64,000 nucleotides of DNA from Mesorhizobium sp. J428 (GTDB lineage Bacteria > Pseudomonadota > Alphaproteobacteria > Rhizobiales > Rhizobiaceae): the NCBI RefSeq assembly GCF_024699925.1, contig NZ_JAJOMX010000005.1, positions 62,001 through 126,000 on the forward strand. The letters run 5' to 3'. Positions 9,523 through 18,726 of this stretch are shown here, one piece after another. The translations under genes and the position numbers were made by a program. Under the pieces are notes generated by a model. The model ran no database searches, was not told the DNA's origin, and worked only from the letters and a program-made list of their open reading frames with translations. Numbering within the stretch: position 1 is the first letter of the stretch; each line of letters begins with the position of its first letter.

Positions 9523-12500
9523 TCGCCCGGCTGATCGCGTGGTCCGCACGCAACCTCATCCTGATCTTCGTCGGCACAGCCTTTGCCGTCGCGGCTGGTC
9601 TCTACGCACTGAAGACGCTGCCGCTTGACGCCATCCCCGATCTCTCCGATGTGCAGGTCATCGTCTATACCGACTATCCCGGCCAGGCGCCGCAGGTGGT
9701 CGAAGACCAGGTCACCTATCCGTTGACGACGGCGATGTTGACCGTGCCGAAGTCCAAGGTCGTTCGCGGCTTCTCCTTCTTCGGCGTCTCCTTCGTCTAT
9801 GTGATATTCGAGGACGGCACCGATCCTTATTGGGCAAGGAGCCGCGTTCTTGAATATCTCAACGCGGCGGCGCAACGCTTGCCACAGGGCGTGACGCCGG
9901 GGCTTGGGCCGGATGCGACCGGTGTTGGCTGGGTCTATCAATATGCCGTCGTTGCGAAGGAGATGACGCTTGCCGAACTGCGCTCGTTGCAGGATTGGGT
10001 CGTGCGTTACGGCGCCTCCAAGGCGGAAGGGGTCGCAGAGGTCGCAAGCGTCGGCGGTTTTGTGAAGCAGTATAATATCGTCGTCGATCCGCTGCGGCTG
10101 CGCGCCCAAGGCATTTCACTTGCGATGGTCCGCGACGCGGTGCGGGCCAGCAATCGCGACGTTGGCGGCCGCACGCTCGAGCTCTCTGAGTTCGAGTTCA
10201 TGGTGCGGGGCCGCGGCTACATCAGGTCGCAGGCCGATATCGAGAACATCGTCCTCAAGAGTGCCCAGGGCGTGCCACTGCGACTGAGGGATGTCGCGCG
10301 CATCGAGATCGGGCCTGATGAACGACGTGGCATCACCGAACTTAACGGCGAGGGCGAAGTCGCGAGCGGGATCGTGCTGCAGCGCTTCGGCGCCAATGCG
10401 CTCACCGTGATCGACAATGTGAAGCTGCGTCTCGCCGACATCGCCGGCAGCCTGCCGAAGGGTGCAGAAATCGTGCCCGTTTACGATCGTTCGCACCTGA
10501 TCGAGGCGGCGATCGAAACGCTCAAGGGCACGCTCGTCGAGGAAAGCATCATCGTCGCGCTTGTGTGCGTCGTCTTCCTGCTGCATCTCCGCAGCGCCCT
10601 CGTTGCTATCCTGATGCTGCCAGTCGGCATCCTGATCGCTTTCGCGGCCATGAGAGCGATCGGACTCGGCTCCAACATCATGAGCCTTGGCGGCATAGCG
10701 ATCGCCGTCGGCGCGATGATCGACGCCGCGATCGTGATGATCGAGAACGCGCACAAGCATCTCGAGAGGGCCGAACCGGGCAAATCACGAGTCCAGATTT
10801 TGATCGTTGCGGCGAGCGAGGTCGGGCCGGCGCTGTTCTTCAGCCTGTTGATCATCACCGTCTCCTTCCTGCCGATCTTCACGTTGGAATCGCAGGAGGG
10901 CCGGCTGTTCGGCCCGCTCGCCTTCACCAAGACCTTCGCCATGGCAGCGGCGGCGCTCCTGTCGGTGACGCTGGTGCCGGCTCTGATGGTGGTCTTCGTG
11001 CGCGGACGGATCATCCCGGAGCACAAGAACCCGATCAATAGGTTCCTGATCTGGGTCTATCGACCGGTGATCCGGGGTGTGCTGCGGGCGAAAACGCTGA
11101 CCATTCTCCTGGCGCTGGTCGTGCTCGGCATTTCCGTCTGGCCGGCGCGACAGCTCGGCTCCGAGTTCATGCCAAGCCTCAACGAAGGCACGTTGATGTA
11201 CATGCCGACCACCTTGCCGGGTTTGTCGGTGACCAAGGCGGCGGAACTCCTGCAGATGCAGGACCGCATCATCAAGTCCTTCCCCGAAGTCGATTCCGTC
11301 TACGGCAAGGCCGGGCGCGCGGCGACGGCTACGGACCCGGCTCCGACCGAGATGTTCGAGACAATCATCAATCTGAAACCCAAGGAACAATGGCGGCCGG
11401 GCGTGACCATCGACAGCCTAAAGGCCGAGATGGACAAGGCGTTGCAGTTTCCTGGCGTGTCGAACGCCTGGACGATGCCGATCCGCGCCCGCATCGACAT
11501 GTTGTCGACCGGCATCCGCACGCCCGTCGGCGTAAAGGTGTTCGGCACCGATCTCGCCGAAATGGAGAAGATCGCACGTCAGATCGAGGCGGCATTGAAA
11601 GCCGTACCGGGGACATCAAGCGCTTATGCGGAGCGCGTGATCGGCGGCTACTACCTCGACATCGTTCCGGATCGAGAGGCGCTCGGCCGCTATGGGCTTG
11701 CCGTCGGCGACGTTCAGGACGTCATCGCGACCGCACTCGGCGGCGAGACGGTGACGACGACGGTCGAAGGCCGTGAGCGCTACGGGGTCAACATTCGTTA
11801 TCCACGTGATCTGCGCTCGAACCCCAGGGCGATCGAGACGGATGTCCAGGTGCCGCTGCCCGGCGGCGGTGCGGTGCCGCTCGGCGAAGTGGCCAAGGTC
11901 GAGCTCACGCGCGGCGCCACCTCGATCCGCACGGAGAACGGCCAGCTTGCGACCTACATCTTCGTTGACATCAGCGGTCGTGACCTCGGCGGCTATGTCG
12001 CCGATGCCCAAAGGGCCGTTGCGGAGCGGGTGACGCTGCCACCCGGCTATACCGTTGGGTGGAGCGGCCAGTTCGAATATCTGCAACGGGCCGAAGCACG
12101 CATGAAGATCGTCGTCCCGGTCACGCTACTCATCATCTTCCTGCTGCTCTATCTAAACTTCAAGGCGCTGACCGAGACGCTGATTGTCATGCTGTCCTTG
12201 CCGTTCGCGCTGGTCGGCGGGGTCTGGCTGATGTGGTGGCTCGGCTTCAACATGTCGGTCGCGGTCGCCGTTGGCTTCATCGCGCTCGCAGGCGTCGCCG
12301 CAGAAACCGGTGTGGTCATGCTCATATACCTCGAGCAAGCCATGGCTGAGCTGAAGGAGGAACGCGCCAAGCAGAAGCGGAGCTTCACCCGCGCTGATCT
12401 CTATGAGGCGATCATGCTCGGCGCAGTGGAGCGGGTTCGGCCGAAGATGATGACGGTCGTCGCCATTATGGCCGGTCTCGTTCCGATCCTGTGGAGCACG

Positions 12501-12710
12501 GGGACCGGGTCCGAGGTGATGCAACGCATCGCTGTGCCGATGATCGGCGGCATGATCTCGTCGACCCTTCTGACCCTGGTGGTGATCCCAGCCATCTACG
12601 GGCTGACCAAGGGCTGGCGGCTGCCAGCCACGTCTTCTGCGGATGTGACCAAGACAGAGTTCAAGTTGCCCCCCGTCAAGACGGCGCCGAATGAAAGCGG
12701 GCTGGCCTGA
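9519..12710 (+). CDS. cusA: CusA-type HME-RND efflux permease
   Basis: 1063-residue proton-driven inner-membrane pump for Cu(I)/Ag(I). It has the RND layout: TM1 at about 10-30, a large periplasmic loop, TM2-6 from about 340, a second periplasmic loop and TM8-12 from about 865. Family marks: LPLDAIPDLSDVQVIV near the start and the TM4 proton-relay stretch GAMIDAAIVMIENAHK. Intact, full length, no frameshift. Confidence 0.95.
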   Translation: MIARLIAWSARNLILIFVGTAFAVAAGLYALKTLPLDAIPDLSDVQVIVYTDYPGQAPQVVEDQVTYPLTTAMLTVPKSKVVRGFSFFGVSFVYVIFEDGTDPYWARSRVLEYLNAAAQRLPQGVTPGLGPDATGVGWVYQYAVVAKEMTLAELRSLQDWVVRYGASKAEGVAEVASVGGFVKQYNIVVDPLRLRAQGISLAMVRDAVRASNRDVGGRTLELSEFEFMVRGRGYIRSQADIENIVLKSAQGVPLRLRDVARIEIGPDERRGITELNGEGEVASGIVLQRFGANALTVIDNVKLRLADIAGSLPKGAEIVPVYDRSHLIEAAIETLKGTLVEESIIVALVCVVFLLHLRSALVAILMLPVGILIAFAAMRAIGLGSNIMSLGGIAIAVGAMIDAAIVMIENAHKHLERAEPGKSRVQILIVAASEVGPALFFSLLIITVSFLPIFTLESQEGRLFGPLAFTKTFAMAAAALLSVTLVPALMVVFVRGRIIPEHKNPINRFLIWVYRPVIRGVLRAKTLTILLALVVLGISVWPARQLGSEFMPSLNEGTLMYMPTTLPGLSVTKAAELLQMQDRIIKSFPEVDSVYGKAGRAATATDPAPTEMFETIINLKPKEQWRPGVTIDSLKAEMDKALQFPGVSNAWTMPIRARIDMLSTGIRTPVGVKVFGTDLAEMEKIARQIEAALKAVPGTSSAYAERVIGGYYLDIVPDREALGRYGLAVGDVQDVIATALGGETVTTTVEGRERYGVNIRYPRDLRSNPRAIETDVQVPLPGGGAVPLGEVAKVELTRGATSIRTENGQLATYIFVDISGRDLGGYVADAQRAVAERVTLPPGYTVGWSGQFEYLQRAEARMKIVVPVTLLIIFLLLYLNFKALTETLIVMLSLPFALVGGVWLMWWLGFNMSVAVAVGFIALAGVAAETGVVMLIYLEQAMAELKEERAKQKRSFTRADLYEAIMLGAVERVRPKMMTVVAIMAGLVPILWSTGTGSEVMQRIAVPMIGGMISSTLLTLVVIPAIYGLTKGWRLPATSSADVTKTEFKLPPVKTAPNESGLA

Positions 12711-13044
12711 CGAATGACATTATGGGCAGCGGCATGATGTAGGTGCATACGCCTCGTGGGCATCGCCGGGAGATTGCTCTCGTGATCGCAGCGCTCATCA
12801 AGTATCCGCTTTTCCGCTGACCAGCGCGAACAGTGGAGTGTTTTCGCCCTACTTCGAGGTCAGCTGAAGGTCGCAAGCATTGGCGACAGCTTGGTTGTGA
12901 AATTTCTGGCGGTATCTTTCGAATTATCATGGAACGCTGGTCGGCGAAGAATTGTCGCTGCATTGCGGCATGAGATTGCTCTCATCGGGCAGCTCAATTG
13001 CTTCTGGCGTTCCTCATGTCCAGGGCTGATTTCATACCTTCAGT
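12711..13044. other. Gap between cusA and a Tn3-type end, no gene seen
   Basis: About 330 bp. Short open frames on both strands show no family features or convincing start sites. Ends exactly at the first base of the Tn3-type terminal repeat at 13045. Confidence 0.5.
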
Positions 13045-13082
13045 GGGGTCGGAACAAGAACTGCTCAAAATCGTGCGCTAAG
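13045..13082 (+). repeat. 38-bp Tn3-family terminal inverted repeat (left end, unpaired)
   Basis: Starts GGGGTCGGAACAAG and ends GTGCGCTAAG, 38 bp in all, matching the Tn3/Tn21 form (GGGGTCG at the tip, GCTAAG inside). It lies 133 bp before the truncated Tn3 transposase gene in the expected orientation. No partner copy was found in the window, so the right end of this transposon is lost. Confidence 0.82.
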
Positions 13083-13215
13083 GGTGAACGGAGCAAGAAC
13101 CCAAGCGCGATATCGGCCGTCTTGCACTTGATCTCTGTGGATAGCGTAGCCAAGGCTGATGTATGTGCCACCCAGTTTGACATCGTTCCATCGTGTATTG
13201 TGATGGAGTCGGCCG

Positions 13216-14433
13216 ATGCGCAGACGGAAGCTTCTCAAAGATCAAGATCGGCAAGAACTTTTCAGCGTGCCGACCGATGATGACAGCCTCATCCGACACT
13301 ATTCGCTGTCGTCGGCTGACAAGCTCGAGATTGGCCTTCGAAGGCGAGAACACAATCAGCTCGGCTTTGCTGTTCAGCTTTGCCTGATGCGCCACCCCGG
13401 CAGAGTGCTCGCAGCCGGAGAGACTCCGCCTCGCGCAATGCTAAAGTATGTTGCCGATCAGGTCGGCGCCGACCTCGGAACGTTCGCACTCTATGCGCGC
13501 CGTGAAGAAACCCGTCGCGACCATGCCGCGCGCTTGATGATGTATCTGGATACGAAGAGCGCAACGGGGGTGGACCGTCGAGCGGCGCTACTGGCTGCGA
13601 TTCAGGCGGCAACGATATCCGACGACAGCGTCGGGATTGCGAAAGCCATCGCCGCGTCTTTTCGGGAACGCGGTTCTCTACTTCCGGTGACCGAGACCAT
13701 TGAGAGAATAGGGCTCGCGGGCCGCTCGATTGCTCGTCGGCGGGCAGAGAGAGCGCTGATCGAAGAAATTTCCGTCGATACGCTTCAATCATTGGATAAG
13801 TTATTGGAGGTTGACCCGGCCATCGGCCAGACGCGCTTTCATTGGCTGCGATCGGCGCCAGAAGCGCCGGGTGCGTCCAACCTGGTCGGACTGACTGAAC
13901 GGATTGCATTCCTTCGGACGCTGGAGATCGATCCGAAATTGCAGGCCCGCATATCATCGGGACGGTGGGAGCAAATGATCCGTGAGGGCAACGCCACGCC
14001 GGCATGGCTGGCCAACGACTTCAATGCGAGTCGCCGGCACGCTTTGATCGTGGCACAGGTCATCAAGCTCGGCCAGAAGCTCACCGACGATGCCGTGTCG
14101 ATGTTTATCAAACTGATCGGTCGGCTGTTTTCGCAAGCCAGTAATCGCAAGAAGCAGCGACACATGGACTGCAGGCCGGATTCCGCCAAGGCGCTGCGCA
14201 TGTTCCTCGACACAATCACAGCCCTGCAGTCCGCGAACGAATATGGCCGGAACGCATTGGAGGTACTCGATCAGGAAGTTGGGTGGCACCGGTTGCTTCG
14301 GATGAAGCCTGAGCTTGAGTCGATGGTCGAGGACAATGAGGCGTCGCCATTGACCTTAGCGGCCGAGCAATATGGGAGTGTCAACAAGTATGCCGTGAAC
14401 CGCGCCGGGTTGATCGGAGGCTCCAATCCTTGA
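13216..14433 (+). pseudogene. tnpA: Tn3-family transposase TnpA, N-terminal fragment
   Basis: About 393 genuine residues (MRRRKLLKDQDRQELFSVPTD, LGFAVQLC, YARREETR) covering the N-terminal DNA-binding domains of a roughly 970-1000-residue Tn3 transposase. The gene is cut at 14396 by an IS3-family element; the last residues of the frame are IS-encoded. The catalytic C-terminal half does not reappear beyond the IS. Clearly different in sequence from the intact TnpA at 20005, so it belongs to a separate element. Confidence 0.88.
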
Positions 14434-14445
14434 GAAGGTGGAGCC

Positions 14446-14775
14446 ATGACAAGCAAGACAACGAACAGGTTTTCTCCCGAGGTCCGTGCCCGCGCGGTGC
14501 GGCTGGTTCTGGATCACGAAGGCGAGCACACCTCGCGGTGGGCGGCGGTGTCGTCGATCGCCGCCAAGATCGGCTGCACGGCGCAGACGTTGCATGAGTG
14601 GGTGAAGAAGGCCGAGCGCGATAGCGGCGTTCGCGCCGGTGTGCCTACGGATGTGGCGACGAAGCTCAAGGCTCTGGAACGCGAGAACCGCGAGCTTCGG
14701 CAAGCCAACGAGATCCTGCGCAAGGCGAGCGCGTATTTTGCCCAGGCGGAGCTCGACCGCCGGTTCAGGCCATGA
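14446..14775 (+). CDS. IS3-family transposase OrfA
   Basis: 109 residues with a helix-turn-helix ([31 protein letters not shown]) and a C-terminal coiled coil ([20 protein letters not shown]). Shine-Dalgarno GAGAAGGTGGAG ahead of ATG 14446. It overlaps orfB by 4 bp (ATGA), the usual setting for coupled or frameshifted OrfAB. Confidence 0.94.
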   Translation: MTSKTTNRFSPEVRARAVRLVLDHEGEHTSRWAAVSSIAAKIGCTAQTLHEWVKKAERDSGVRAGVPTDVATKLKALERENRELRQANEILRKASAYFAQAELDRRFRP

Positions 14776-15677
14776 TCGCGTTCATCGACGATCATCGTGG
14801 GGCGCATGGGGTCGAGCCGATCTGCAAGGTGCTGCCGATTGCCCCGTCGACCTACCATGACCGTGTCGCCAAGCGCGTCGATCCCTCCCGGCTGTCGGTT
14901 CGGGCAAGACGGGATGCAGCCTTGAAGGATGAGGTTCGCCGCGTGTTCGAGGCTAACTTCCGCGTCTACGGCGTTCGCAAGGTCTGGCGCCAGTTGCAGC
15001 GCGAGGGCTTCGATGTTGCCCGCTGCACGGTTGCCCGCCTGATGAAGGCCATGGGTCTCGAAGGCATCATCCGCGGCAAGCCGCTCCGCACCACGGTGAG
15101 CGACAAGGCCGCACCTTGTCCGCTCGATCACGTCAATCGCCAGTTCCATGCCCCGGCACCGAACATGCTGTGGGTCTCCGACTTCACCTACGTCGCGACC
15201 TGGACCGGCTTCGTCTATGTCGCCTTTGTCATCGACACTTATGCGAGAAGGATCGTCGGCTGGCGGGTGAGCCGGACGGCGCATGCGAGCTTCGTCCTGG
15301 ACGCTCTGGAACAGGCTCTCCACGATCGGCGGCCAATCCATCGCGGTGGGCTCGTGCACCATAGTGATAGAGGCAGCCAATACGTCAGCATTCGATACAC
15401 CGAGCGCCTGGCGGAAGCCGGCGTCGAGCCGTCGGTCGGCAGCGTCGGCGACAGCTATGACAACGCTCTCGCCGAAACCATCAACGGTCTCTACAAGGCC
15501 GAGGTGATCCACCGACGCGGACCATGGCGCTCATTCGAGGCAGTCGAGTTCGCGACGTTGGAATGGGTGGACTGGTTCAACAATCGCCGGCTGCTGGAGC
15601 CCATCGGCAACATCCCGCCGGCGGAAGCCGAGGAACGCTACTACGCCATGCTGGTAGAACCAGCCATGGCCGCGTGA
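14772..15677 (+). CDS. IS3-family transposase OrfB (DDE integrase domain)
   Basis: 301 residues; an HTH_21-type segment near residues 55-95 ([13 protein letters not shown]) and an rve catalytic core with the acidic triad in [18 protein letters not shown] and [12 protein letters not shown]. Full length. Stops 39 bp before the right inverted repeat. Confidence 0.94.
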   Translation: MIAFIDDHRGAHGVEPICKVLPIAPSTYHDRVAKRVDPSRLSVRARRDAALKDEVRRVFEANFRVYGVRKVWRQLQREGFDVARCTVARLMKAMGLEGIIRGKPLRTTVSDKAAPCPLDHVNRQFHAPAPNMLWVSDFTYVATWTGFVYVAFVIDTYARRIVGWRVSRTAHASFVLDALEQALHDRRPIHRGGLVHHSDRGSQYVSIRYTERLAEAGVEPSVGSVGDSYDNALAETINGLYKAEVIHRRGPWRSFEAVEFATLEWVDWFNNRRLLEPIGNIPPAEAEERYYAMLVEPAMAA

Positions 15678-15816
15678 CTCAAACGAAACGGCCTCCGGAA
15701 AACCCGGCGCGGTTCATCTCGTTACGATGTGTCGGTCCACTTCCAGCGCCTAACTACGAGGCCACCATACACAGACTTCGGTCGCTTGAACCCCGTGCGA
15801 TACGGCGATGGCCCGT

Positions 15817-16563
15817 TCAACACCTTTGGTCCTCAACCGCGGCGCTCTCCAGTTCTTCCGCTTCCCTGTCGCCCCACCCACTCGCAAGCCCACTGGGAAT
15901 GTCGCCGGCCAGCAGTTTCTCCTTAGACAACAACCCGGCATCCTCTAGGGCCTCGAAATCCGGCAGGTCGCGCAGCGTGTCGAGGCCGAACTCCAACAGA
16001 AATTCTTTGGTCGTGACGTAGGTGTATGGCGCGCCCGGCGACGGGCTACGCGGGCCCGAAGCGATCAGCTTCGCGCCGCGCAAATGGCCGATCAGGTCGC
16101 GCGAAACTTCCTTGCCGAAAAACGAAGACAGTTCTCCGCGCGTGATCGGCTGGAAGTAGGCGATGCACATCAGCACCAGCACGTCGGACTGCGTCAGGTT
16201 GGTTTTTGTCTCACCGCCGCCGACCGCCGCATGGATGGCATCGGCATAGGCTGGTCGCGTCAGGTGCTTCCAGCCGCCGGCGACGGCGACCAGGTCATAG
16301 GGCCGACCACGCAACTCCTCTCGAATATCGTCGATCAGCAGATCAATGCTGCAGCTTTTGCCGACGATCTTCGCCAGCGTCTCGCGGCCGACCGGCTCAC
16401 TGGCGGCAAAAATGGTTGCCTCGACGCGATGCATCCATTCGCGCCAGCGCGCCTCCGGCGGCAGGTGATCCAGTTCGCGATCAAACAAATGGTCATTTGG
16501 CCGGCTGTCGCCTCCTTGCGGTCCTCCCCTTCTCCTACGTGCACTCTCTGCCATTGTCGTCAC
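15817..16563 (-). CDS. scpB: ScpB-like SMC-complex subunit (orphan)
   Basis: 248-residue protein with the tandem winged-helix architecture of ScpB, the kleisin-binding partner of SMC condensin: TIFAASEPVGRETLAKIVG near residue 50 and LVLMCIAYFQPITRGELSSFFGKEVSRDLIGHL near 130-160. No ScpA or SMC gene is nearby. It overlaps the upstream DUF1403 gene by 4 bp, so the two are translationally coupled. Function on this replicon is unknown; a role in segregation or as a fork of the host complex would be inference. Confidence 0.83.
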   Translation of the reverse strand: MTTMAESARRRRGGPQGGDSRPNDHLFDRELDHLPPEARWREWMHRVEATIFAASEPVGRETLAKIVGKSCSIDLLIDDIREELRGRPYDLVAVAGGWKHLTRPAYADAIHAAVGGGETKTNLTQSDVLVLMCIAYFQPITRGELSSFFGKEVSRDLIGHLRGAKLIASGPRSPSPGAPYTYVTTKEFLLEFGLDTLRDLPDFEALEDAGLLSKEKLLAGDIPSGLASGWGDREAEELESAAVEDQRC

Positions 16564-17597
16564 AGCCCGTAGATACGGAAGGTCGATCGGCCGGACAGCT
16601 CGCGCACGGCGCCGAGTTCGACCAGCCGGTCGAACAGCCGGCGCAGCCCACGGTCGCTCATGCCGGCGATCTTTTCGGATGCGACGATCGCGTCGTCGGA
16701 CAGGAGCTTGTCGACGACAGCGTCCGCCGCCTTGGCCCTGAGTTTCGGCGCGACGCCGAGCAGCCGATCCGCGCGGCGCTCGAGCTCGGCGGAAAGGTCA
16801 ATGGCGCGCAGCGCAGCGCGCGCCTGCGCGGCAAGCAGACTTTTGGCACGCTCAGGATGTGTCTCAGTGCTTGTGGCCGCAGAGATGGTTGTCGATCGAC
16901 GCGGGCGAGCGCTTGTGCCCAACGTCGCCTCGGCGCCCAGCAGCGGTACCGTATGTGTCCAACCCAACCGTTGCGCCAGCAGGGCGTCGGCGAGCCAGGC
17001 TCCCAGAACGCGCCCAAAGCCGTGGCGTTCGGCGGCCATGAATGTGCCGGTCAGCGTTGCGACCATTCCGATGCTCGCGGAAAGCTGTCGAAGATCATAT
17101 GCCAGTTCACCGACCACCTCGTCATCCGGGGCGTAGCCGAACTGTTCCAAGACAGCGGCGAGGTTTTTCTCCGTCAGCATCTTCTCCGCAGGCGAGCTGG
17201 CCAGCCGGCGCCAGGCAAGCAGCATCGATCCGGCGGGGCCGACGGACAAAAAATCGCCCGGGCGTGTGAGCAGCACGGCGTCGCGCAGCGCATTTTCATC
17301 CTCGACACGCCCCGCCTGCCGCGCTGTTACCGCGGCCGCCGCAAGCGCCAGCCGCTGCCGCCAAGCGCCGGCCCATTTTTCCTGCCGGCGGACCACCGTA
17401 TCGAGCGCGCCGATGGCAGCGCCGGCGGCGAGCGCGAGATCCTCAAGGGCATTTAGCCCTACCCCGTTTCCGGCAAGGCTTTGCGCATCGGGGACGGCGC
17501 GCCGCAGCCATGTCGGGACGAGGACCGCCGATGGGGCAGTTGTCGCTCCAAGGAGCGAACCTGGGTGGCGGGAAAGAGATTTGGATCGCAGAATCAT
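16560..17597 (-). CDS. DUF1403 family protein
   Basis: 345 residues, Ala-rich and largely alpha-helical. The LEDLALAAGAAIGALD segment (about residues 50-65), RLALAAAAVTARQAGR, and a C-terminal winged-helix-like end (MSDRGLRRLFDRLVELGAVRELSGRSTFRIYGL) match DUF1403 proteins, which in Hyphomicrobiales are coupled to ScpB-like genes. Biochemical role unknown. A perfect 10-bp palindrome lies about 80 bp upstream of its start and may be its operator. Confidence 0.8.
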   Translation of the reverse strand: MILRSKSLSRHPGSLLGATTAPSAVLVPTWLRRAVPDAQSLAGNGVGLNALEDLALAAGAAIGALDTVVRRQEKWAGAWRQRLALAAAAVTARQAGRVEDENALRDAVLLTRPGDFLSVGPAGSMLLAWRRLASSPAEKMLTEKNLAAVLEQFGYAPDDEVVGELAYDLRQLSASIGMVATLTGTFMAAERHGFGRVLGAWLADALLAQRLGWTHTVPLLGAEATLGTSARPRRSTTISAATSTETHPERAKSLLAAQARAALRAIDLSAELERRADRLLGVAPKLRAKAADAVVDKLLSDDAIVASEKIAGMSDRGLRRLFDRLVELGAVRELSGRSTFRIYGL

Positions 17598-17676
17598 AAC
17601 AAAGAGGATGAATCACGACGGCGCTTTTGGCAATCGACTTGCACTAAATGCGCCGCACCTGTCGCGTGACGAAAAG

Positions 17677-17701
17677 GAATGATAATCTTGCATTATCATT
17701 C
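17677..17701. promoter_or_regulatory. Perfect 10-bp inverted repeat upstream of the DUF1403-scpB operon
   Basis: Arms GAATGATAAT (17677-17686) and ATTATCATTC (17692-17701) with a 5-bp spacer CTTGC. AT-rich and unusual in this GC-rich sequence; it resembles Fur/Zur-superfamily operators in general form. No T-run follows on either strand, so an operator is more likely than a terminator. It sits 80 bp before the minus-strand DUF1403 start. Confidence 0.5.
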
Positions 17702-17935
17702 GTTCTGTGAAACCCTTGGAAAATGGCCTCTGTGGCTCGCTTTTCATCGCCGGACGGCCTCCTTTAGGCGTCAGATCGACGAGAATTCGCGTTCATTGAG
17801 CGAACCGGGTTTGCGGCCAATTCCCGGACCCCGACCCGGGATGGCCTCACTCGTCGAGCAGAATGCCAAAATTCGCGTCAATCGTGCCTGCGATCGAAAT
17901 CTCGCGCGCCATAGTGAGATTCCCCGAGCATGATT
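17702..17935. other. Non-coding stretch upstream of the transposon-end repeats
   Basis: No gene recognised between the palindrome and the GTGAGACT repeats. Together with 17598-17676 this leaves about 390 bp without a coding gene up to the displaced end of tniQ. Confidence 0.4.
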
Positions 17936-18041
17936 GTGAGACTGGCTGAATCGGAATTCGTGAGACTGCGCAACACGGCACGTAGTCTCACGATATCTGA
18001 ATCGCCTGCGCATCGCAGCGCGGCTGGGGTGGCAGTCTCAC
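17936..18041. repeat. Four copies of GTGAGACT at the tniQ side of the Tni module
   Basis: GTGAGACT occurs at 17936-17943 and 17960-17967, and in inverse (AGTCTCAC) at 17984-17991 and 18034-18041; a near copy GTGAGATT is at 17914. Four exact 8-mers in 106 bp is far above chance. Multiple short transposase-binding repeats near the ends are typical of Tn7/Tn5053-type elements, so this may be the right end of the TniABQ element. The opposite end was not identified. Confidence 0.45.
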
Positions 18042-18073
18042 CCCGGGCGCCGCCGCCGCGTTTTCGGCAAGCA
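17988..18073 (-). pseudogene. tniQ: Displaced C-terminal end of tniQ
   Basis: If the 5167-bp Tn3 transposon and one AAGCA copy are removed, the minus-strand tniQ frame reads on without a break from ...LIDAVL through AENAAAAPGVRLPPQP to a TGA at 17990-17988. This restores 28 residues lost from the truncated gene at 23241-24338, and shows that tniQ was intact before the insertion. Confidence 0.78.
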
Positions 18074-18111
18074 GGGGTCGGCTCCGGCTGAGGGCGGAAT
18101 CCTACGTTAAG
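18074..18111 (+). repeat. Left terminal inverted repeat of the Tn3 transposon
   Basis: 38 bp; pairs with 23203-23240. A second, partial copy of its inner motif (TCCTACGTTTAG) occurs just inside at about 18125. Confidence 0.9.
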
Positions 18112-18171
18112 GGTTTTATCAATGTCCTACGTTTAGCGGCGGCTTCAGGGACCAGATTGCTCACCAATTGC

Positions 18172-18705
18172 TCACCCGAGCCGATTAATTCGCTCAGCCA
18201 TGGCTTTGAGGGCGCTTTGCACGATGAGTTGGCTTTGGGGAGCAACGTCTGAAGAGCGAAACAACTCGACCAGGCGCTGCAAATCCGCGCCCCATTGCCG
18301 TTTCAGGCTGTCGAGTTGGTCGACGTGACGGGCGAAGTCACCGCAATCCACGGCAGACTGGAAGGCACGTTCGAGATCGGCCGCACTGGCCATCAATGCA
18401 GCCAAGCTCCGCTTCAGCTTCTCGGGAAGTTCAGGCAGATCGCGGTAGGGGTGCGTTCCCGCCTCGATCATTTGCTGATTTCTCTCGGACATGGACTCCA
18501 TCATATCCGCATAGCGATAGAAGCCCGGATAGCGCTGACACAGGTTCGACAGCACCTTGTCCGAAGCCGTGTCGTAAATCTGCTGAAGACCCTGCATATA
18601 GCCAAGCATATGATGGACGACCGCCGCTCCTTGAATGCCCTGCTTTTCCAGTTGTCGCATTCGCAGATCGATGGCGGCGGCGATCCGATGGTTTTCTTGT
18701 GACAT
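18172..18705 (-). CDS. Hypothetical protein of the Tn3 transposon
   Basis: 177 residues, alpha-helical, charged, with no membrane segment. I do not recognise the family. It is the last gene of a minus-strand run (recombinase, 185-residue protein, this one), 21 bp after its neighbour, so probably co-transcribed as a passenger or accessory gene. Confidence 0.6.
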   Translation of the reverse strand: MSQENHRIAAAIDLRMRQLEKQGIQGAAVVHHMLGYMQGLQQIYDTASDKVLSNLCQRYPGFYRYADMMESMSERNQQMIEAGTHPYRDLPELPEKLKRSLAALMASAADLERAFQSAVDCGDFARHVDQLDSLKRQWGADLQRLVELFRSSDVAPQSQLIVQSALKAMAERINRLG

Positions 18706-18726
18706 GGAATAGCTTTCTGAATAGGG

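Larger units (their letters stand above)
14396..15716 (+). mobile_element. IS3-family insertion sequence, complete, inside a Tn3 tnpA
   Basis: 1321 bp bounded by inverted repeats TGAACCGCGCCGGGTT (left, 14396) and its complement ending 15716; the match continues (CGGAGGC) after a 3-bp difference. It carries orfA and orfB. The flanks (left ...GCCG, right TCTC...) show no target duplication, and the tnpA sequence does not continue on the right, so an adjacent deletion removed the rest of the Tn3 element. Confidence 0.9.

Noticed and set aside
8248..9549. 433-codon minus-strand frame opposite cusB
   Set aside because: Antisense shadow of a strongly supported gene; His/Arg/Asp-rich with no family features.
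16206..17456. 416-codon plus-strand frame opposite scpB and the DUF1403 gene
   Set aside because: Lies antisense to two well-supported coupled genes; composition typical of a shadow frame.
17677..17701. Intrinsic terminator at the palindrome
   Set aside because: No T-run on either side and it lies upstream, not downstream, of the nearest genes.
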